DNA of 64,000 nt from Leifsonia soli. GTDB taxonomy: Bacteria > Actinomycetota > Actinomycetes > Actinomycetales > Microbacteriaceae. The DNA is taken from contig NZ_JACCBJ010000001.1 in NCBI RefSeq assembly GCF_013408745.1, positions 744,001 through 808,000 of the forward strand. The letters run 5' to 3'. The notes under the pieces are model-generated. The model did no database searches and was not told the origin of the DNA. It was given only the letters and a program-made list of their open reading frames with translations. Made by a program: the position numbers and the translations under genes. Positions within the stretch are counted from its first letter, which is position 1. Each line of letters starts with the position of its first letter. Of this stretch, positions 53,666-64,000 are shown in pieces.

Positions 53666-54847
53666 GTGCCGGTCTACCTCGACCACGCCGCCACCACGCC
53701 GATGCGCCCGGAGGCGATCGCCGCCTACACCGAGGCCATGGGCGTCGTCGGCAACCCGTCGAGCATCCACAGTCAGGGACAGCAGGCCAGGCGGATGCTG
53801 GAGGAGGCCCGGGAGACGGTCGCGGCGACCCTCGGCGCCGACCCGATCGAGGTGGTGTTCACCTCCGGCGGCACGGAGGCGATCAACCTCGCGATCAAGG
53901 GGATGTTCTGGGCGAGGAACGACACGGCCCGCCGCCCGCGCATCCTCGTCCCGGGCGGAGAGCACCACGCGACCGTCGACACCGTCGAGTGGCTGGAGCG
54001 GGCCGAGGGGGCCGAGATCGGCTGGCTGCCCCTCGACGGAGACGGCCGCATCGCGGTGCCCGGCGGGATCGCAGGAGACGACACGGCGCTGTTCACCTTC
54101 CTGGCGGTGAACAACGAGGTGGGGACGATCCAGCCCGTGCCCGCGCTCGCCGCGGTCGCGCGGTCGGCGGGGGTCCCCGTCCACGTGGACGCGGTGGCGG
54201 CGTACGGGCACGTGCCCCTCGACTTCGCCGGGCTCGGCGTGGACGCGCTCAGCGTCTCGGCGCACAAGATCGGAGGGCCGGTGGGGATCGGCGCGCTCGT
54301 GCTGAGCCGCGCATCCACCGTCGTCCCGCTGATCCACGGCGGCGGCCAGCAGCGGCAGGTGCGCAGCGGGACGCAGGACGTCGCGGCAGCGGTGTCGTTC
54401 GCGGCCGCGGCCCGGTTGGCGGAGGCGGAGCGCGAGGCCGAGACGGACCGGCTGTCCGCGCTGCGCGACCGGCTGATCGCTGGGGTGCGGGCGGTCGTTC
54501 CGGAGGCGGTGCTCAGCGGACCGGAGCCGGGCTCGGGGGAGCGGGTGGTATCCAACGCGCACTTCACCTTCCCGGGCGCGCAGGGCGACTCTCTGCTGTT
54601 CCTGCTCGACCTCGCGGGGGTGTCGGTGTCCACCGGCTCGGCATGTCAGGCGGGCATCCCGGAGCCGTCGCACGTGCTCCTCGCGATGGGACGCGACGAG
54701 ACGGAGGCGCGCAGCGCGCTGCGGTTCACCCTCGGTCGCGGGTCGACCGACGCGGATGTCGACGCGCTGCTCGCGGCGCTGCCCGGCGCGTACGCGCAGG
54801 CGTCGCGCGCCGGCCTCGCGGAGCGCGCGCCGCGCCTGGGACGCTAG
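53666..54847 (+). CDS. cysteine desulfurase (NifS/IscS class V aminotransferase)
   Basis: A 393-residue PLP enzyme. It starts VYLDHAATTPMRPEAIAAY, binds PLP through Lys201 in SAHKIGGPVGIGAL, and has the catalytic Cys327 in STGSACQAGIPEPSH. It transfers sulfur from cysteine to a persulfide for tRNA thiolation or Fe-S assembly. Start is GTG with GGAGGG upstream; TAGAGT is the likely -10. mnmA, a known sulfur acceptor pathway, begins 116 bp downstream on the same strand, and the pair is a conserved actinobacterial arrangement. Confidence 0.94.
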   Translation: MPVYLDHAATTPMRPEAIAAYTEAMGVVGNPSSIHSQGQQARRMLEEARETVAATLGADPIEVVFTSGGTEAINLAIKGMFWARNDTARRPRILVPGGEHHATVDTVEWLERAEGAEIGWLPLDGDGRIAVPGGIAGDDTALFTFLAVNNEVGTIQPVPALAAVARSAGVPVHVDAVAAYGHVPLDFAGLGVDALSVSAHKIGGPVGIGALVLSRASTVVPLIHGGGQQRQVRSGTQDVAAAVSFAAAARLAEAEREAETDRLSALRDRLIAGVRAVVPEAVLSGPEPGSGERVVSNAHFTFPGAQGDSLLFLLDLAGVSVSTGSACQAGIPEPSHVLLAMGRDETEARSALRFTLGRGSTDADVDALLAALPGAYAQASRAGLAERAPRLGR

Positions 54848-54875
54848 CGCCCGCCGTCCTCGTCCGTGGGATCGA

Positions 54876-54930
54876 GATGTGGCGCACATCGTCGTTCTGC
54901 GGCGGCGATGACGGAGATGTGGCGCAAATC
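54876..54930. promoter_or_regulatory. paired inverted-repeat sites upstream of mnmA
   Basis: GATGTG-GCG-CACATC (54876-54890) is a perfect 6-3-6 inverted repeat; a second copy, GATGTG-GCG-CAAATC (54916-54930), has one mismatch. The centres are 40 bp apart, about four helical turns, and the second site overlaps the expected -35 region of the mnmA promoter. They look like operators for an unknown dimeric regulator, though a short dispersed repeat is also possible. Confidence 0.5.
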
Positions 54931-54963
54931 TCTCGAGCGGTAGGCGGCGGGTAGAATCGGCGG

Positions 54964-56064
54964 GTGAAGGTTCTTGCGGCGATGAGCGGTGGTGTCGACT
55001 CCGCAGTGGCGGCGGCACGTGCCGTCGAAGCGGGGCACGACGTGGTCGGAGTGCATCTGGCGCTGAGCCGGATGCCCGGGACGCTGCGCACCGGCAGCCG
55101 CGGCTGCTGCACGATCGAGGACTCGATGGATGCGCAGCGCGCCGCGAACATCATCGGCATCCCGTACTATGTGTGGGACTTCTCCGAGCGCTTCAAGCTC
55201 GACGTCGTCGATGACTTCATCGCCGAGTACTCGGCCGGCCGGACGCCCAACCCCTGCATGCGCTGCAATGAGCGCATCAAGTTCGCCGCCCTGCTGGAGA
55301 AGGCGCTCGACCTCGGGTTCGACGCGGTCTGCACCGGGCACTACGCCGCCATCGTCACCGATGAGGACGGCAACCGTGAGCTGCACCGCGCGAGCGCCTG
55401 GGCGAAGGACCAGTCGTACGTCCTGGGCGTTCTGACCGCCGAGCAGCTGGCGCACGCGATGTTCCCGCTCGGGGCGACCCCGTCGAAGGCGGAGGTGCGG
55501 GCGGAGGCGGCAGCGCGCGGTCTGAGCGTCGCGAACAAGCCGGATTCGCACGACATCTGCTTCATCCCCGACGGCGACACCCGCGGCTGGCTGGCCGAGC
55601 GGGTCGGCACAGCGACGGGCGACATCGTCGACCGCGAGGGCAACCGGCTCGGCACGCACGAGGGCGCTCACGCGTACACGGTCGGCCAGCGGAAGGGCCT
55701 CAACGTCGGCTACCCGTCTCCGGACGGCCGGCCGCGGTTCGTGCTCGAGGTGCGGCCGAAGGAGAACACCGTCGTAGTCGGGCCACGCGAGGCGCTCGAC
55801 ATCGCCGAGATCGCCGGCTCCCGCTACACCTGGGCGGGGATGGCTCCCGCCGACCCGACGACGCCCTTCGCCTGCGAGGTGCAGATCCGCGCGCACGCCG
55901 ACCCGGTGCCCGCTGTCGCGTCCGTCACCGGCGGAGAGCTCGTGATCCGTCCGGACGTGCCGCTCAACGGCGTCGCCCCGGGCCAGACGGCCGTCGTCTA
56001 CGTCGGCACCCGCGTTCTCGGCCAGACAACGATCGACCGCACCGTCTCCGCCGTCCCCGTCTGA
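54964..56064 (+). CDS. mnmA: tRNA-specific 2-thiouridylase MnmA
   Basis: A 366-residue enzyme that makes 2-thiouridine at tRNA position 34. The PP-loop is [16 protein letters not shown] (residues 4-19); catalytic cysteines lie in NPCMRCN and in [10 protein letters not shown]; the C-terminal domain has [20 protein letters not shown]. Start is GTG with TAGAAT (54952-54957) ending 6 nt before it and no Shine-Dalgarno. It follows the desulfurase that can deliver its sulfur. Confidence 0.96.
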   Translation: MKVLAAMSGGVDSAVAAARAVEAGHDVVGVHLALSRMPGTLRTGSRGCCTIEDSMDAQRAANIIGIPYYVWDFSERFKLDVVDDFIAEYSAGRTPNPCMRCNERIKFAALLEKALDLGFDAVCTGHYAAIVTDEDGNRELHRASAWAKDQSYVLGVLTAEQLAHAMFPLGATPSKAEVRAEAAARGLSVANKPDSHDICFIPDGDTRGWLAERVGTATGDIVDREGNRLGTHEGAHAYTVGQRKGLNVGYPSPDGRPRFVLEVRPKENTVVVGPREALDIAEIAGSRYTWAGMAPADPTTPFACEVQIRAHADPVPAVASVTGGELVIRPDVPLNGVAPGQTAVVYVGTRVLGQTTIDRTVSAVPV

Positions 56065-56103
56065 CCCGCACCGCTCCGCCCCCCCTCTCTCCCGCGCTCC
56101 GCC

Positions 56104-56177
56104 CCCACCGTCGAGTCCGCGATTTTTGCACGCCGGCGGGGCGTGTCGCGTGCAAAGATCGCGGACTCGACGGCGGG
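56104..56177. repeat. dispersed palindromic element, copy 5
   Basis: Arms of 29 nt (56104-56132 and 56149-56177) match at 27 positions around a 16-nt loop. The left arm is identical to that of copy 4 over all 29 bases. It starts 39 nt after the mnmA stop and lies 57 bp upstream of the ligA -10. Confidence 0.94.
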
Positions 56178-56204
56178 GGCTCGACGGCGAGGGCTCGACG
56201 AGGG
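56166..56204. repeat. short tandem repeat at the edge of palindrome copy 5
   Basis: CTCGACGGCGGGGG (56166-56179), CTCGACGGCGAGGG (56180-56193) and CTCGACGAGGG (56194-56204) repeat the terminal 14 bp of the palindrome's right arm. This looks like slippage or repeated end processing. Confidence 0.8.
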
Positions 56205-56236
56205 AAGCGGGCCGCGGCGTCGGGGGTCGCGAATAA

Positions 56237-58504
<2,268 letters not shown>

Positions 58505-58671
58505 GGATTCCGGTCCTCCTTCTCGCGGACAGGCGATGAATTCTCCCCCTGAATCGGGGGTAGAACGGCTCGCCGTCGGCCACCCGTTCACGGGTAGAGT
58601 CGAAGCGTGCGCTCCCCCCGGACGCACATGCAAGGGCTTAGCTCGCTCGCTCTCGGAGGGACCCGGACGGA

Positions 58672-60018
58672 GTGCTGGTCGGCTTTGCAGCTGTTCTCAC
58701 TGTCACCTCGGCGGTCTCCGGACTGACCGGGGCCTTTGTGCTGCCTGCCGACGCCCCCGCTGCGCCGATCGCGGCGGTGTCCTACGCTTCCGTCCCGGTG
58801 CCCGGCGCCTCGGCCTCCGGCCCCGTCTCGGACGTCCCCGCCGGACCTGCGGCGCGCTCCGCGTCGACGGCGCTGCTCGGCGCCATCGCGAGCGTGGACG
58901 CATCGGCGCTCCCGTCGTTCCTCGACGCCAACCGCGCCAAGCTCGACGCGCTCCTCCTCGACGCACCGGCCGCCGTGGATGTGAGTCGGCTGTGGAACCT
59001 CATCGACCCCGACAAGCAGAAGGCGCTCATCCAGGCCGCCCCGCACGTCATCGGCAATCTGGAGGGCGTGCCCTACGACGTGCGCGGCCGTGCCAACAGC
59101 CTCGACCTCAAGCAGACCATCGCCAGCGTCACCCGAACGCTCAAGACCGAGCACGGGCGCGCGGAGCGGGTCGCGCTGCAGCGGCAGCTCAAGACCCTGC
59201 ACAACGTCTCCACCGCTCTCGCGAAGCACGACGGGGTCGCGAGGACGCTGGTGACCCTCGACCCGTCGGCGGACGCCAAGGCGGCGATCGTTGTCGGCGA
59301 TATCCGCACGGCGGACTACGTGAGCGTGCTGGTCCCGGGCATGTACATGTCCGTCGGGGAGCAGATCGAGGCGTGGGCGAAGGTCGCGCAGGAGCAGTAC
59401 GACCTGCAGACCGGTTTCCTCCGCCGCATCCTCGGCCCGCGCGGCCACGGGGGAGCCCCGGGCGTCGCGGTCGTCGCCTGGATCGGCTACCAGACGCCGG
59501 TGCTCACCAACATCGGCGGGACGGCCCTGGCGGAGCAGGGGGCGGACAGCCTGGAGCGCACGCTGGAGGGCATCCGGGCGCTGCGCGGAGCCGACCAGCC
59601 CTACCTGAGCGTGTTCGCGCACTCCTACGGCTCCACGGCCGCGCTCATGGCGCTCGAGCGGCACACGGTGACGGTGGACGCGCTGGCTCTGATGGGATCG
59701 CCGGGCAGCGCGGCGCAGTCGGTCGCCGGACTCGCGGTGAGCGACGGGAACGTGTTCGTCGGAGAGGCGCCGATGGACCCGATCGTCAACAGCGCCTTCT
59801 TCGGCAGCGACCCCGGCTCGCCCGGGTACGGCGCGAAGCCGATGGGGGTGGATGGCGCGGTCGATCCGCTGACGCACGCGTCGCTCGCCGGCTCGTCGGG
59901 CCACAATGCGTACTTCACCGCGGGGACCGAGTGCATGAGGAACCTCGCCATGATCGGCATCGACCGCGGCGACCTGGTCATCTCGGGCACGAGCGCCGCC
60001 AGCACGTCGTCGCACTGA
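58672..60018 (+). CDS. secreted alpha/beta hydrolase, DUF1023 type
   Basis: A 448-residue exported protein with a hydrophobic N-terminus (VGFAAVLTVTSAVSGLTG) and Ala/Pro-rich spacer. The catalytic core is DUF1023-like: DYVSVLVPGMYMSVGEQIEA, VVAWIGYQTP, FAHSYGSTAALMAL (nucleophile Ser) and SGHNAYF (His). Substrate is unknown. Start is uncertain: GTG 58672 has GGAGGG 11 nt upstream but leaves no basic n-region; a leaderless-type GTG at 58607 with TAGAGT 6 nt upstream opens a different frame for 37 codons. Confidence 0.78.
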   Translation: MLVGFAAVLTVTSAVSGLTGAFVLPADAPAAPIAAVSYASVPVPGASASGPVSDVPAGPAARSASTALLGAIASVDASALPSFLDANRAKLDALLLDAPAAVDVSRLWNLIDPDKQKALIQAAPHVIGNLEGVPYDVRGRANSLDLKQTIASVTRTLKTEHGRAERVALQRQLKTLHNVSTALAKHDGVARTLVTLDPSADAKAAIVVGDIRTADYVSVLVPGMYMSVGEQIEAWAKVAQEQYDLQTGFLRRILGPRGHGGAPGVAVVAWIGYQTPVLTNIGGTALAEQGADSLERTLEGIRALRGADQPYLSVFAHSYGSTAALMALERHTVTVDALALMGSPGSAAQSVAGLAVSDGNVFVGEAPMDPIVNSAFFGSDPGSPGYGAKPMGVDGAVDPLTHASLAGSSGHNAYFTAGTECMRNLAMIGIDRGDLVISGTSAASTSSH

Positions 60019-60071
60019 AGGCATCCCGAGCCTCCGCGCGTGTGTCGGCGGGGCAGCACATAATGGATGGG

Positions 60072-61832
60072 ATGCGACCGGATGACGACCCCTCCCGCCC
60101 CGAGCCCCGCGGCTCCAGCAGGCGCGCGTTCCTGAAGGGCGCCGGGCTGGTCGCCGCCGGTGCTGTCGCCGGGGGTGCGGCAGGCGGCGCGGCTGGTGCG
60201 GCGTTCGGCGTGGCCGCCGGGCAGACCTCCCCGACCGCGGACGAGTCGGGCGAGGAGTACCCGCCGCTTCCCCCGCGAGGCGGAGGGCCGGGGTTCGACC
60301 ACCTGGTCGTGCTCATGTACGAGAACCGCTCGTTCGACAACCTGCTCGGTCACCTCTACGACGAGGAGACCCTGCCGGAGGGCAAGCGGTTCGAGGGGCT
60401 GGCATTCGGCGACTACAGCAATCCCGACCCCGCGGGCGGCCCGGACATCCCCGCGCACATCTACCAGGGCACCACCGACTTCGTGATGCGGCAGCCGTCG
60501 CCCGACCCGGGCGAGGTCTATCCGCACGTCAACACCCAGCTGTACGAGGTGATCGATCCGCCGTCGAACGCGGATGCGCGCCTGCGCGAGATGCAGCCGC
60601 CGTACAACGCGCCGAAGCCGGGGGCCCGGCCGACCATGCGCGGTTTCGTCCGCGACTATCAGGGCGTGCTCCGCAAGGACACCGGCCGCGAGCCGGGCGT
60701 GGACGACTACCGCCGGGTGATGGGCGGCTTCTCGCCCGACATGCTTCCGGTCTTCTCCACCCTCGCCCGGCAGTTCGCCGTCTACGACGACTGGCACTGC
60801 GCCGTGCCGTCGCAGACATTCTGCAACCGCTCGTTCTTCCACGCCTCCACCTCGCACGGCTACGTCGACAACGGGGGAGCCGAGGGCCTCCGCAAGTGGT
60901 TCGACCCGAAGAACGACACCCCGACCATCTTCAACCGGCTGGAGGAGGCGGGCCGCAGCTGGCGGGTCTACTTCGACGACCGGCAGCTGATCTCGCTGAC
61001 CGGCTTCATCCACGCGCCGGCGCTCGAGCCGTACTGGAAGACCCACTTCCGCACGATGTCGCAGTTCTACGCGGATGCGGCCGAGGGCACCCTGCCGGAT
61101 TACGCGTTCGTCGAGCCCCGGCTGCTCTACGACCACAACGACATGCACCCGCCGGGCGGTCCGATGACGGGGGAGGACGTCGCCGGCGAGGTCATCGTCG
61201 GCGGCGCGATCTCCGACGTGCGCGCGGGCGACCTGCTGCTGCACCGCGTGTACTCGGCCATCCGCTCTGCGCGCAGCGCGAAGGGCTCGAACGCGCTCAA
61301 CACCATGCTGCTGGTGACGTTCGACGAGCACGGCGGCACCTACGACCACGTTCCGCCCGGCCCTGCGACCCCGCCCGACGACAGCGGCCCCGGCGAGAAC
61401 GGCTTCGGGTTCGACCGCCTCGGCGTGCGGGTCCCCGCCATCGCGATCTCCGCCTACACCGAGCGCAACACGATCATCCACGAGGAGATGCACCATTCCG
61501 CGGTCGTCGCCACGCTCTGCAAGAAGTTCGGGATGAAGCACCTCACGGCGCGCGACCGCGGCGCCCGCACGATCGACAACGCGATCAACCGCACCTCCCC
61601 GCGGCAGCCGGGGACGTGGCCGGACACGCATCCGCAGTACCTCCCCGCGAACCCGGAATCGGATGCGCCTGCGCCGCAGGACGAGGACCGCCCGCTGAGC
61701 CCGCCCGGCGTCGGTCTCGTCGGTCTGCTGATGGCGCGCTACGGCGCGCCCGGCGCGGCGGTGCCGCGCACCTACAAGGAGGCGTACCACGCGGTCGACG
61801 GGCTGGGGCGCGGGCTGTTCGGCTCGCCCTAG
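60072..61832 (+). CDS. Tat-exported phosphoesterase (phospholipase C/acid phosphatase family)
   Basis: A 586-residue protein. The Tat motif SSRRAFLKGAG is followed by an Ala/Gly-rich hydrophobic segment. The PF04185 signature HLVVLMYENRSFDNLLGHLY begins the enzyme domain; VYDDWHCAVPSQTFCNRSFF, VTFDEHGGTYDHVPPG and RLGVRVPAIAISAYTERN are further metal-site and family motifs. It probably cleaves phospholipids or other phosphoesters outside the cell. ATG 60072 is chosen because CATAAT (60059-60064) ends 7 nt upstream; ATG 60063 is in frame but overlaps the box. Confidence 0.9.
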   Translation: MRPDDDPSRPEPRGSSRRAFLKGAGLVAAGAVAGGAAGGAAGAAFGVAAGQTSPTADESGEEYPPLPPRGGGPGFDHLVVLMYENRSFDNLLGHLYDEETLPEGKRFEGLAFGDYSNPDPAGGPDIPAHIYQGTTDFVMRQPSPDPGEVYPHVNTQLYEVIDPPSNADARLREMQPPYNAPKPGARPTMRGFVRDYQGVLRKDTGREPGVDDYRRVMGGFSPDMLPVFSTLARQFAVYDDWHCAVPSQTFCNRSFFHASTSHGYVDNGGAEGLRKWFDPKNDTPTIFNRLEEAGRSWRVYFDDRQLISLTGFIHAPALEPYWKTHFRTMSQFYADAAEGTLPDYAFVEPRLLYDHNDMHPPGGPMTGEDVAGEVIVGGAISDVRAGDLLLHRVYSAIRSARSAKGSNALNTMLLVTFDEHGGTYDHVPPGPATPPDDSGPGENGFGFDRLGVRVPAIAISAYTERNTIIHEEMHHSAVVATLCKKFGMKHLTARDRGARTIDNAINRTSPRQPGTWPDTHPQYLPANPESDAPAPQDEDRPLSPPGVGLVGLLMARYGAPGAAVPRTYKEAYHAVDGLGRGLFGSP

Positions 61833-61897
61833 AATCGAGAGGGCGGGTTGCGACACCAGCTCCCGTCACCCACCACCGAATCCACGGAGACGCACCC

Positions 61898-62209
61898 TTG
61901 TCTGAAACCAGCGCAAGCGAGATCAGCGCAGAGCAGGTCGCGCACCTGGCCAACCTCGCCAGGATCGACCTCAGCCCGGAAGAGCTCGAGAGCCTCACGA
62001 AGGAGCTCGGCCAGATCGTCGAGTCCGTCGCGAAGGTGCAGGAGGTGGCCGGGCCGGATGTGCCGGCGACCAGCCACCCGCTCCCGCTCACCAACGTGTT
62101 CCGCCGGGACGAGGTGCGGCCGTCGCTGACCGTCGAGCAGGCGCTGTCCGGTGCTCCGGAGCGCGAGGGCGACCGCTTCAAGGTGCCCACCATCCTGGAC
62201 GAGGAGTAG
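61898..62209 (+). CDS. gatC: aspartyl/glutamyl-tRNA amidotransferase subunit C
   Basis: A 103-residue Gat[21 protein letters not shown], then the [15 protein letters not shown] helix and [16 protein letters not shown] belt. It wraps GatA and GatB in the complex that amidates Glu-tRNA(Gln) or Asp-tRNA(Asn). Start is TTG 61898 with GGAGA 7 nt upstream; the frame before it has no homology. TAGAAT near 61831 is a likely -10 for the gatCAB operon. gatA begins 6 bp after its stop. Confidence 0.95.
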   Translation: MSETSASEISAEQVAHLANLARIDLSPEELESLTKELGQIVESVAKVQEVAGPDVPATSHPLPLTNVFRRDEVRPSLTVEQALSGAPEREGDRFKVPTILDEE

Positions 62210-62215
62210 GACGAC

Positions 62216-63763
62216 ATGACCGATCTGATCAGGCTCTCCGCCTCCGCCCTCGCCGAGAAGCTCGCCGCGGGAGAGGTCTCGTCCGTCGAGGCCGTCCGCG
62301 CCCACCTCGACCGCATCGAGTCCGTCGACACCGACGTGCACGCGTTCCTCCACGTCGCCGCCGAGAAAGCCATCCGCACGGCCGCCGAGATCGACGGCCG
62401 CCGCGCTGCCGGCGACCCGCTCGGACCGCTCGCCGGGGTCCCCATCGCGATCAAGGACGTCCTCGCGACCGAGGACATGCCGTCCACCTCCGGCTCCAAG
62501 ATCCTCGAGGGCTGGATCCCGCCCTACGACGCGACCGTGGTCCGCCGCCTCCGCGAGGCCGACCTCGTTCCGCTCGGCAAGACGAACATGGACGAGTTCG
62601 CCATGGGCTCCTCCACCGAGCACTCGGCGTACGGCCCGACCCGCAACCCGTGGGACCTGGAGCGCATCCCGGGCGGATCGGGCGGAGGCTCCGCCGCGGC
62701 CGTCTCGGCCTTCGAGGCGCCGCTCGCACTCGGCTCCGACACCGGCGGCTCGATCCGCCAGCCGGCCGCGGTGACCGGCTCGGTCGGCGTGAAGCCGACC
62801 TACGGCGGTGTCAGCCGGTACGGCGCGATCGCCCTGGCGAGCTCGCTCGACCAGGTGGGCCCGGTGTCGCGGAGCGTGCTCGACGCCGGCCTCCTGCACG
62901 ACGTCATCGCCGGTCACGACCCGCTCGACTCCACCTCGCTCACCGACACCTGGCCGTCGATGGCGGACGCCGCCCTCGCCGGCCGGCGGGAGGGCGCCCT
63001 GAAGGGCGTGCGCGTCGGTGTCATCCGCGAGATCGCCGGCGACGGTTTCCAGGCGGGCGTCAAGCAGCGCTTCGACGAGGCGCTCGCCCTGCTGGAGTCC
63101 GCCGGGGCGGAGATCGTCGAGGTCAGCGCCCCGAGCTTCGAGTACGCGGTCGCCGCGTACTACCTGATCCTCCCCGCGGAGGCGTCGAGCAACCTCGCTC
63201 GTTTCGACTCGGTGCGCTTCGGTCTGCGCGTCGACCCCGCCGACCCGCCCGTGACCGTCGAGCGCGTCATGGCCGCCACGCGCGACGCGGGCTTCGGCCC
63301 GGAGGTCAAGCGCCGCATCATCCTGGGCACCTACGCCCTGAGCGCCGGCTACTACGACGCCTACTACGGCAGCGCGCAGAAGGTGCGCACGCTCATCCAG
63401 CGCGACTTCTCGGCCGCGTTCGAGCGGGTGGATGTGCTGGTCAGCCCGAGCGCGCCGACCACCGCGTTCAAGCTGGGCGAGAAGATCGACGACCCGATGG
63501 CGATGTACCTGAACGACATCACCACGATCCCGGCGAACCTGGCCGGGGTGCCGGGGATGGGGCTCCCGATCGGCCTCGCGCCGGAGGACGGCCTGCCGGT
63601 CGGCCTCCAGCTGATGGCGCCGGCCCGCGCGGACGCCCGGCTCTACACGATCGGAGCGGCGCTCGAGCAGCTCCTCGAAGAGAAGTGGGGCGGCCCGCTG
63701 CTCAGCCAGGCGCCGGATCTGACCGCCACCGAGATGTTCGCGAGCGAAGAGGGAGCCGTCTGA
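62216..63763 (+). CDS. gatA: aspartyl/glutamyl-tRNA amidotransferase subunit A
   Basis: A 515-residue amidase that releases ammonia from glutamine. The Ser-cisSer-Lys triad is visible: Lys in [12 protein letters not shown], and the two Ser residues in [11 protein letters not shown] and [28 protein letters not shown] and [12 protein letters not shown] are strict GatA phrases that separate it from other amidases. It overlaps gatB by one base (TGATG). Confidence 0.97.
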   Translation: MTDLIRLSASALAEKLAAGEVSSVEAVRAHLDRIESVDTDVHAFLHVAAEKAIRTAAEIDGRRAAGDPLGPLAGVPIAIKDVLATEDMPSTSGSKILEGWIPPYDATVVRRLREADLVPLGKTNMDEFAMGSSTEHSAYGPTRNPWDLERIPGGSGGGSAAAVSAFEAPLALGSDTGGSIRQPAAVTGSVGVKPTYGGVSRYGAIALASSLDQVGPVSRSVLDAGLLHDVIAGHDPLDSTSLTDTWPSMADAALAGRREGALKGVRVGVIREIAGDGFQAGVKQRFDEALALLESAGAEIVEVSAPSFEYAVAAYYLILPAEASSNLARFDSVRFGLRVDPADPPVTVERVMAATRDAGFGPEVKRRIILGTYALSAGYYDAYYGSAQKVRTLIQRDFSAAFERVDVLVSPSAPTTAFKLGEKIDDPMAMYLNDITTIPANLAGVPGMGLPIGLAPEDGLPVGLQLMAPARADARLYTIGAALEQLLEEKWGGPLLSQAPDLTATEMFASEEGAV

Positions 63764-64000
63764 TGGCGAACGCCACTGCCCACACAGCGGAGCTGATGGA
63801 CTACGAGAAGGCGCTGGAGCTGTTCGAGCCCGTTCTCGGCTTCGAGGTCCACGTCGAGCTGAACACCAAGACCAAGATGTTCTGCGGCTGCGCCAACGAG
63901 TTCGGCTCCGGCGCGAACACGAACACCTGCCCCACCTGCCTCGGGCTCCCGGGCGGAATGCCGCAGGTGAACGAGAAGGCGATCGAGTCGAGCATCCGGC
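63763..64000 (+). CDS. gatB: aspartyl/glutamyl-tRNA amidotransferase subunit B, 5' part
   Basis: The first 79 codons of gatB are present before the window ends. [20 protein letters not shown] and the zinc site CGCANEFG...[11 protein letters not shown] are typical of the GatB N-terminus, which binds and phosphorylates the misacylated tRNA. The ATG shares its A with the gatA stop. Confidence 0.95.
   Translation, partial: MANATAHTAELMDYEKALELFEPVLGFEVHVELNTKTKMFCGCANEFGSGANTNTCPTCLGLPGGMPQVNEKAIESSIR

Noticed and set aside
52398..55018. Long minus-strand open frames across the desulfurase region and upstream of glgX
   Set aside because: High GC keeps antisense frames open; the translations are Arg/His/Asp-rich without domains, and the plus-strand frame encodes a complete cysteine desulfurase.

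Overview
The window is GC-rich DNA from a Gram-positive actinobacterium. Gene content and order (SMC-FtsY-Ffh, DUF2469, a KH-domain gene beside rpsP, GlgE-type glucan metabolism, DivIVA-domain proteins, many GTG/TTG starts) fit the Microbacteriaceae, and I think it is close to Leifsonia; that placement is an inference. Both ends are cut inside genes (livH at the left, gatB at the right). Coding is dense: about 55 protein genes, no tRNA or rRNA, no CRISPR, no transposase or prophage, and no gene-free stretch longer than 300 bases.

Layout. 1-3.3 kb: branched-chain amino-acid ABC transporter (livH-livM-livG-livF), translationally coupled. 3.5-10.9 kb: chromosome condensation and protein targeting (smc, a CHAD protein, ftsY, a small hypothetical, ffh). 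10.9-13.7 kb: two SGNH-hydrolase lipoproteins and a carboxylate-amine ligase, all leftward. 13.8-19.9 kb: the rpsP-khpA-rimM-trmD-rplS translation cluster, split by a divergent GntR/MFS pair and by map plus a small membrane protein. 20.1-25.9 kb: rnhB, DUF2469, a YraN-family gene, comM, dprA and xerC. 26.0-28.4 kb: an M23 peptidase and a sugar-porter transporter. 28.7-33.1 kb: rpsB-tsf-pyrH-frr-cdsA. 33.1-43.5 kb: cell-envelope and polarity-type genes, including a two-module DivIVA protein, a secreted transglycosylase-like protein, and a 944-residue coiled-coil rod in an operon with an AI-2E permease. 43.5-53.6 kb: glycogen/alpha-glucan metabolism (glgB, glgE, glgP, glgX). 53.7-64 kb: cysteine desulfurase, mnmA, ligA, two secreted hydrolases, and gatC-gatA-gatB.

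Four features stand out. (1) A family of five imperfect palindromes (66-74 bp, 25-29 bp arms) sits 3-39 nt downstream of plus-strand stop codons; its two sequence subtypes change together in both arms. (2) At least 18 genes have a TANNNT-like -10 hexamer ending about 6-9 nt before the start codon and no Shine-Dalgarno, so leaderless mRNAs look common. (3) The 944-residue rod gene keeps an unbroken 11-residue period over about 825 residues (75 units) behind a DivIVA-like head. (4) A 15-bp minisatellite encodes the basic n-region of the M23 peptidase signal peptide, so its length could vary by slippage.

Functional links: iscS-like desulfurase next to mnmA (sulfur for tRNA 2-thiouridine); ftsY and ffh (signal recognition); comM, dprA and xerC (DNA uptake and recombination); GlgB, GlgE, GlgP and GlgX (synthesis, branching, phosphorolysis and debranching of alpha-glucan); gatCAB (Gln-tRNA/Asn-tRNA formation by amidation).
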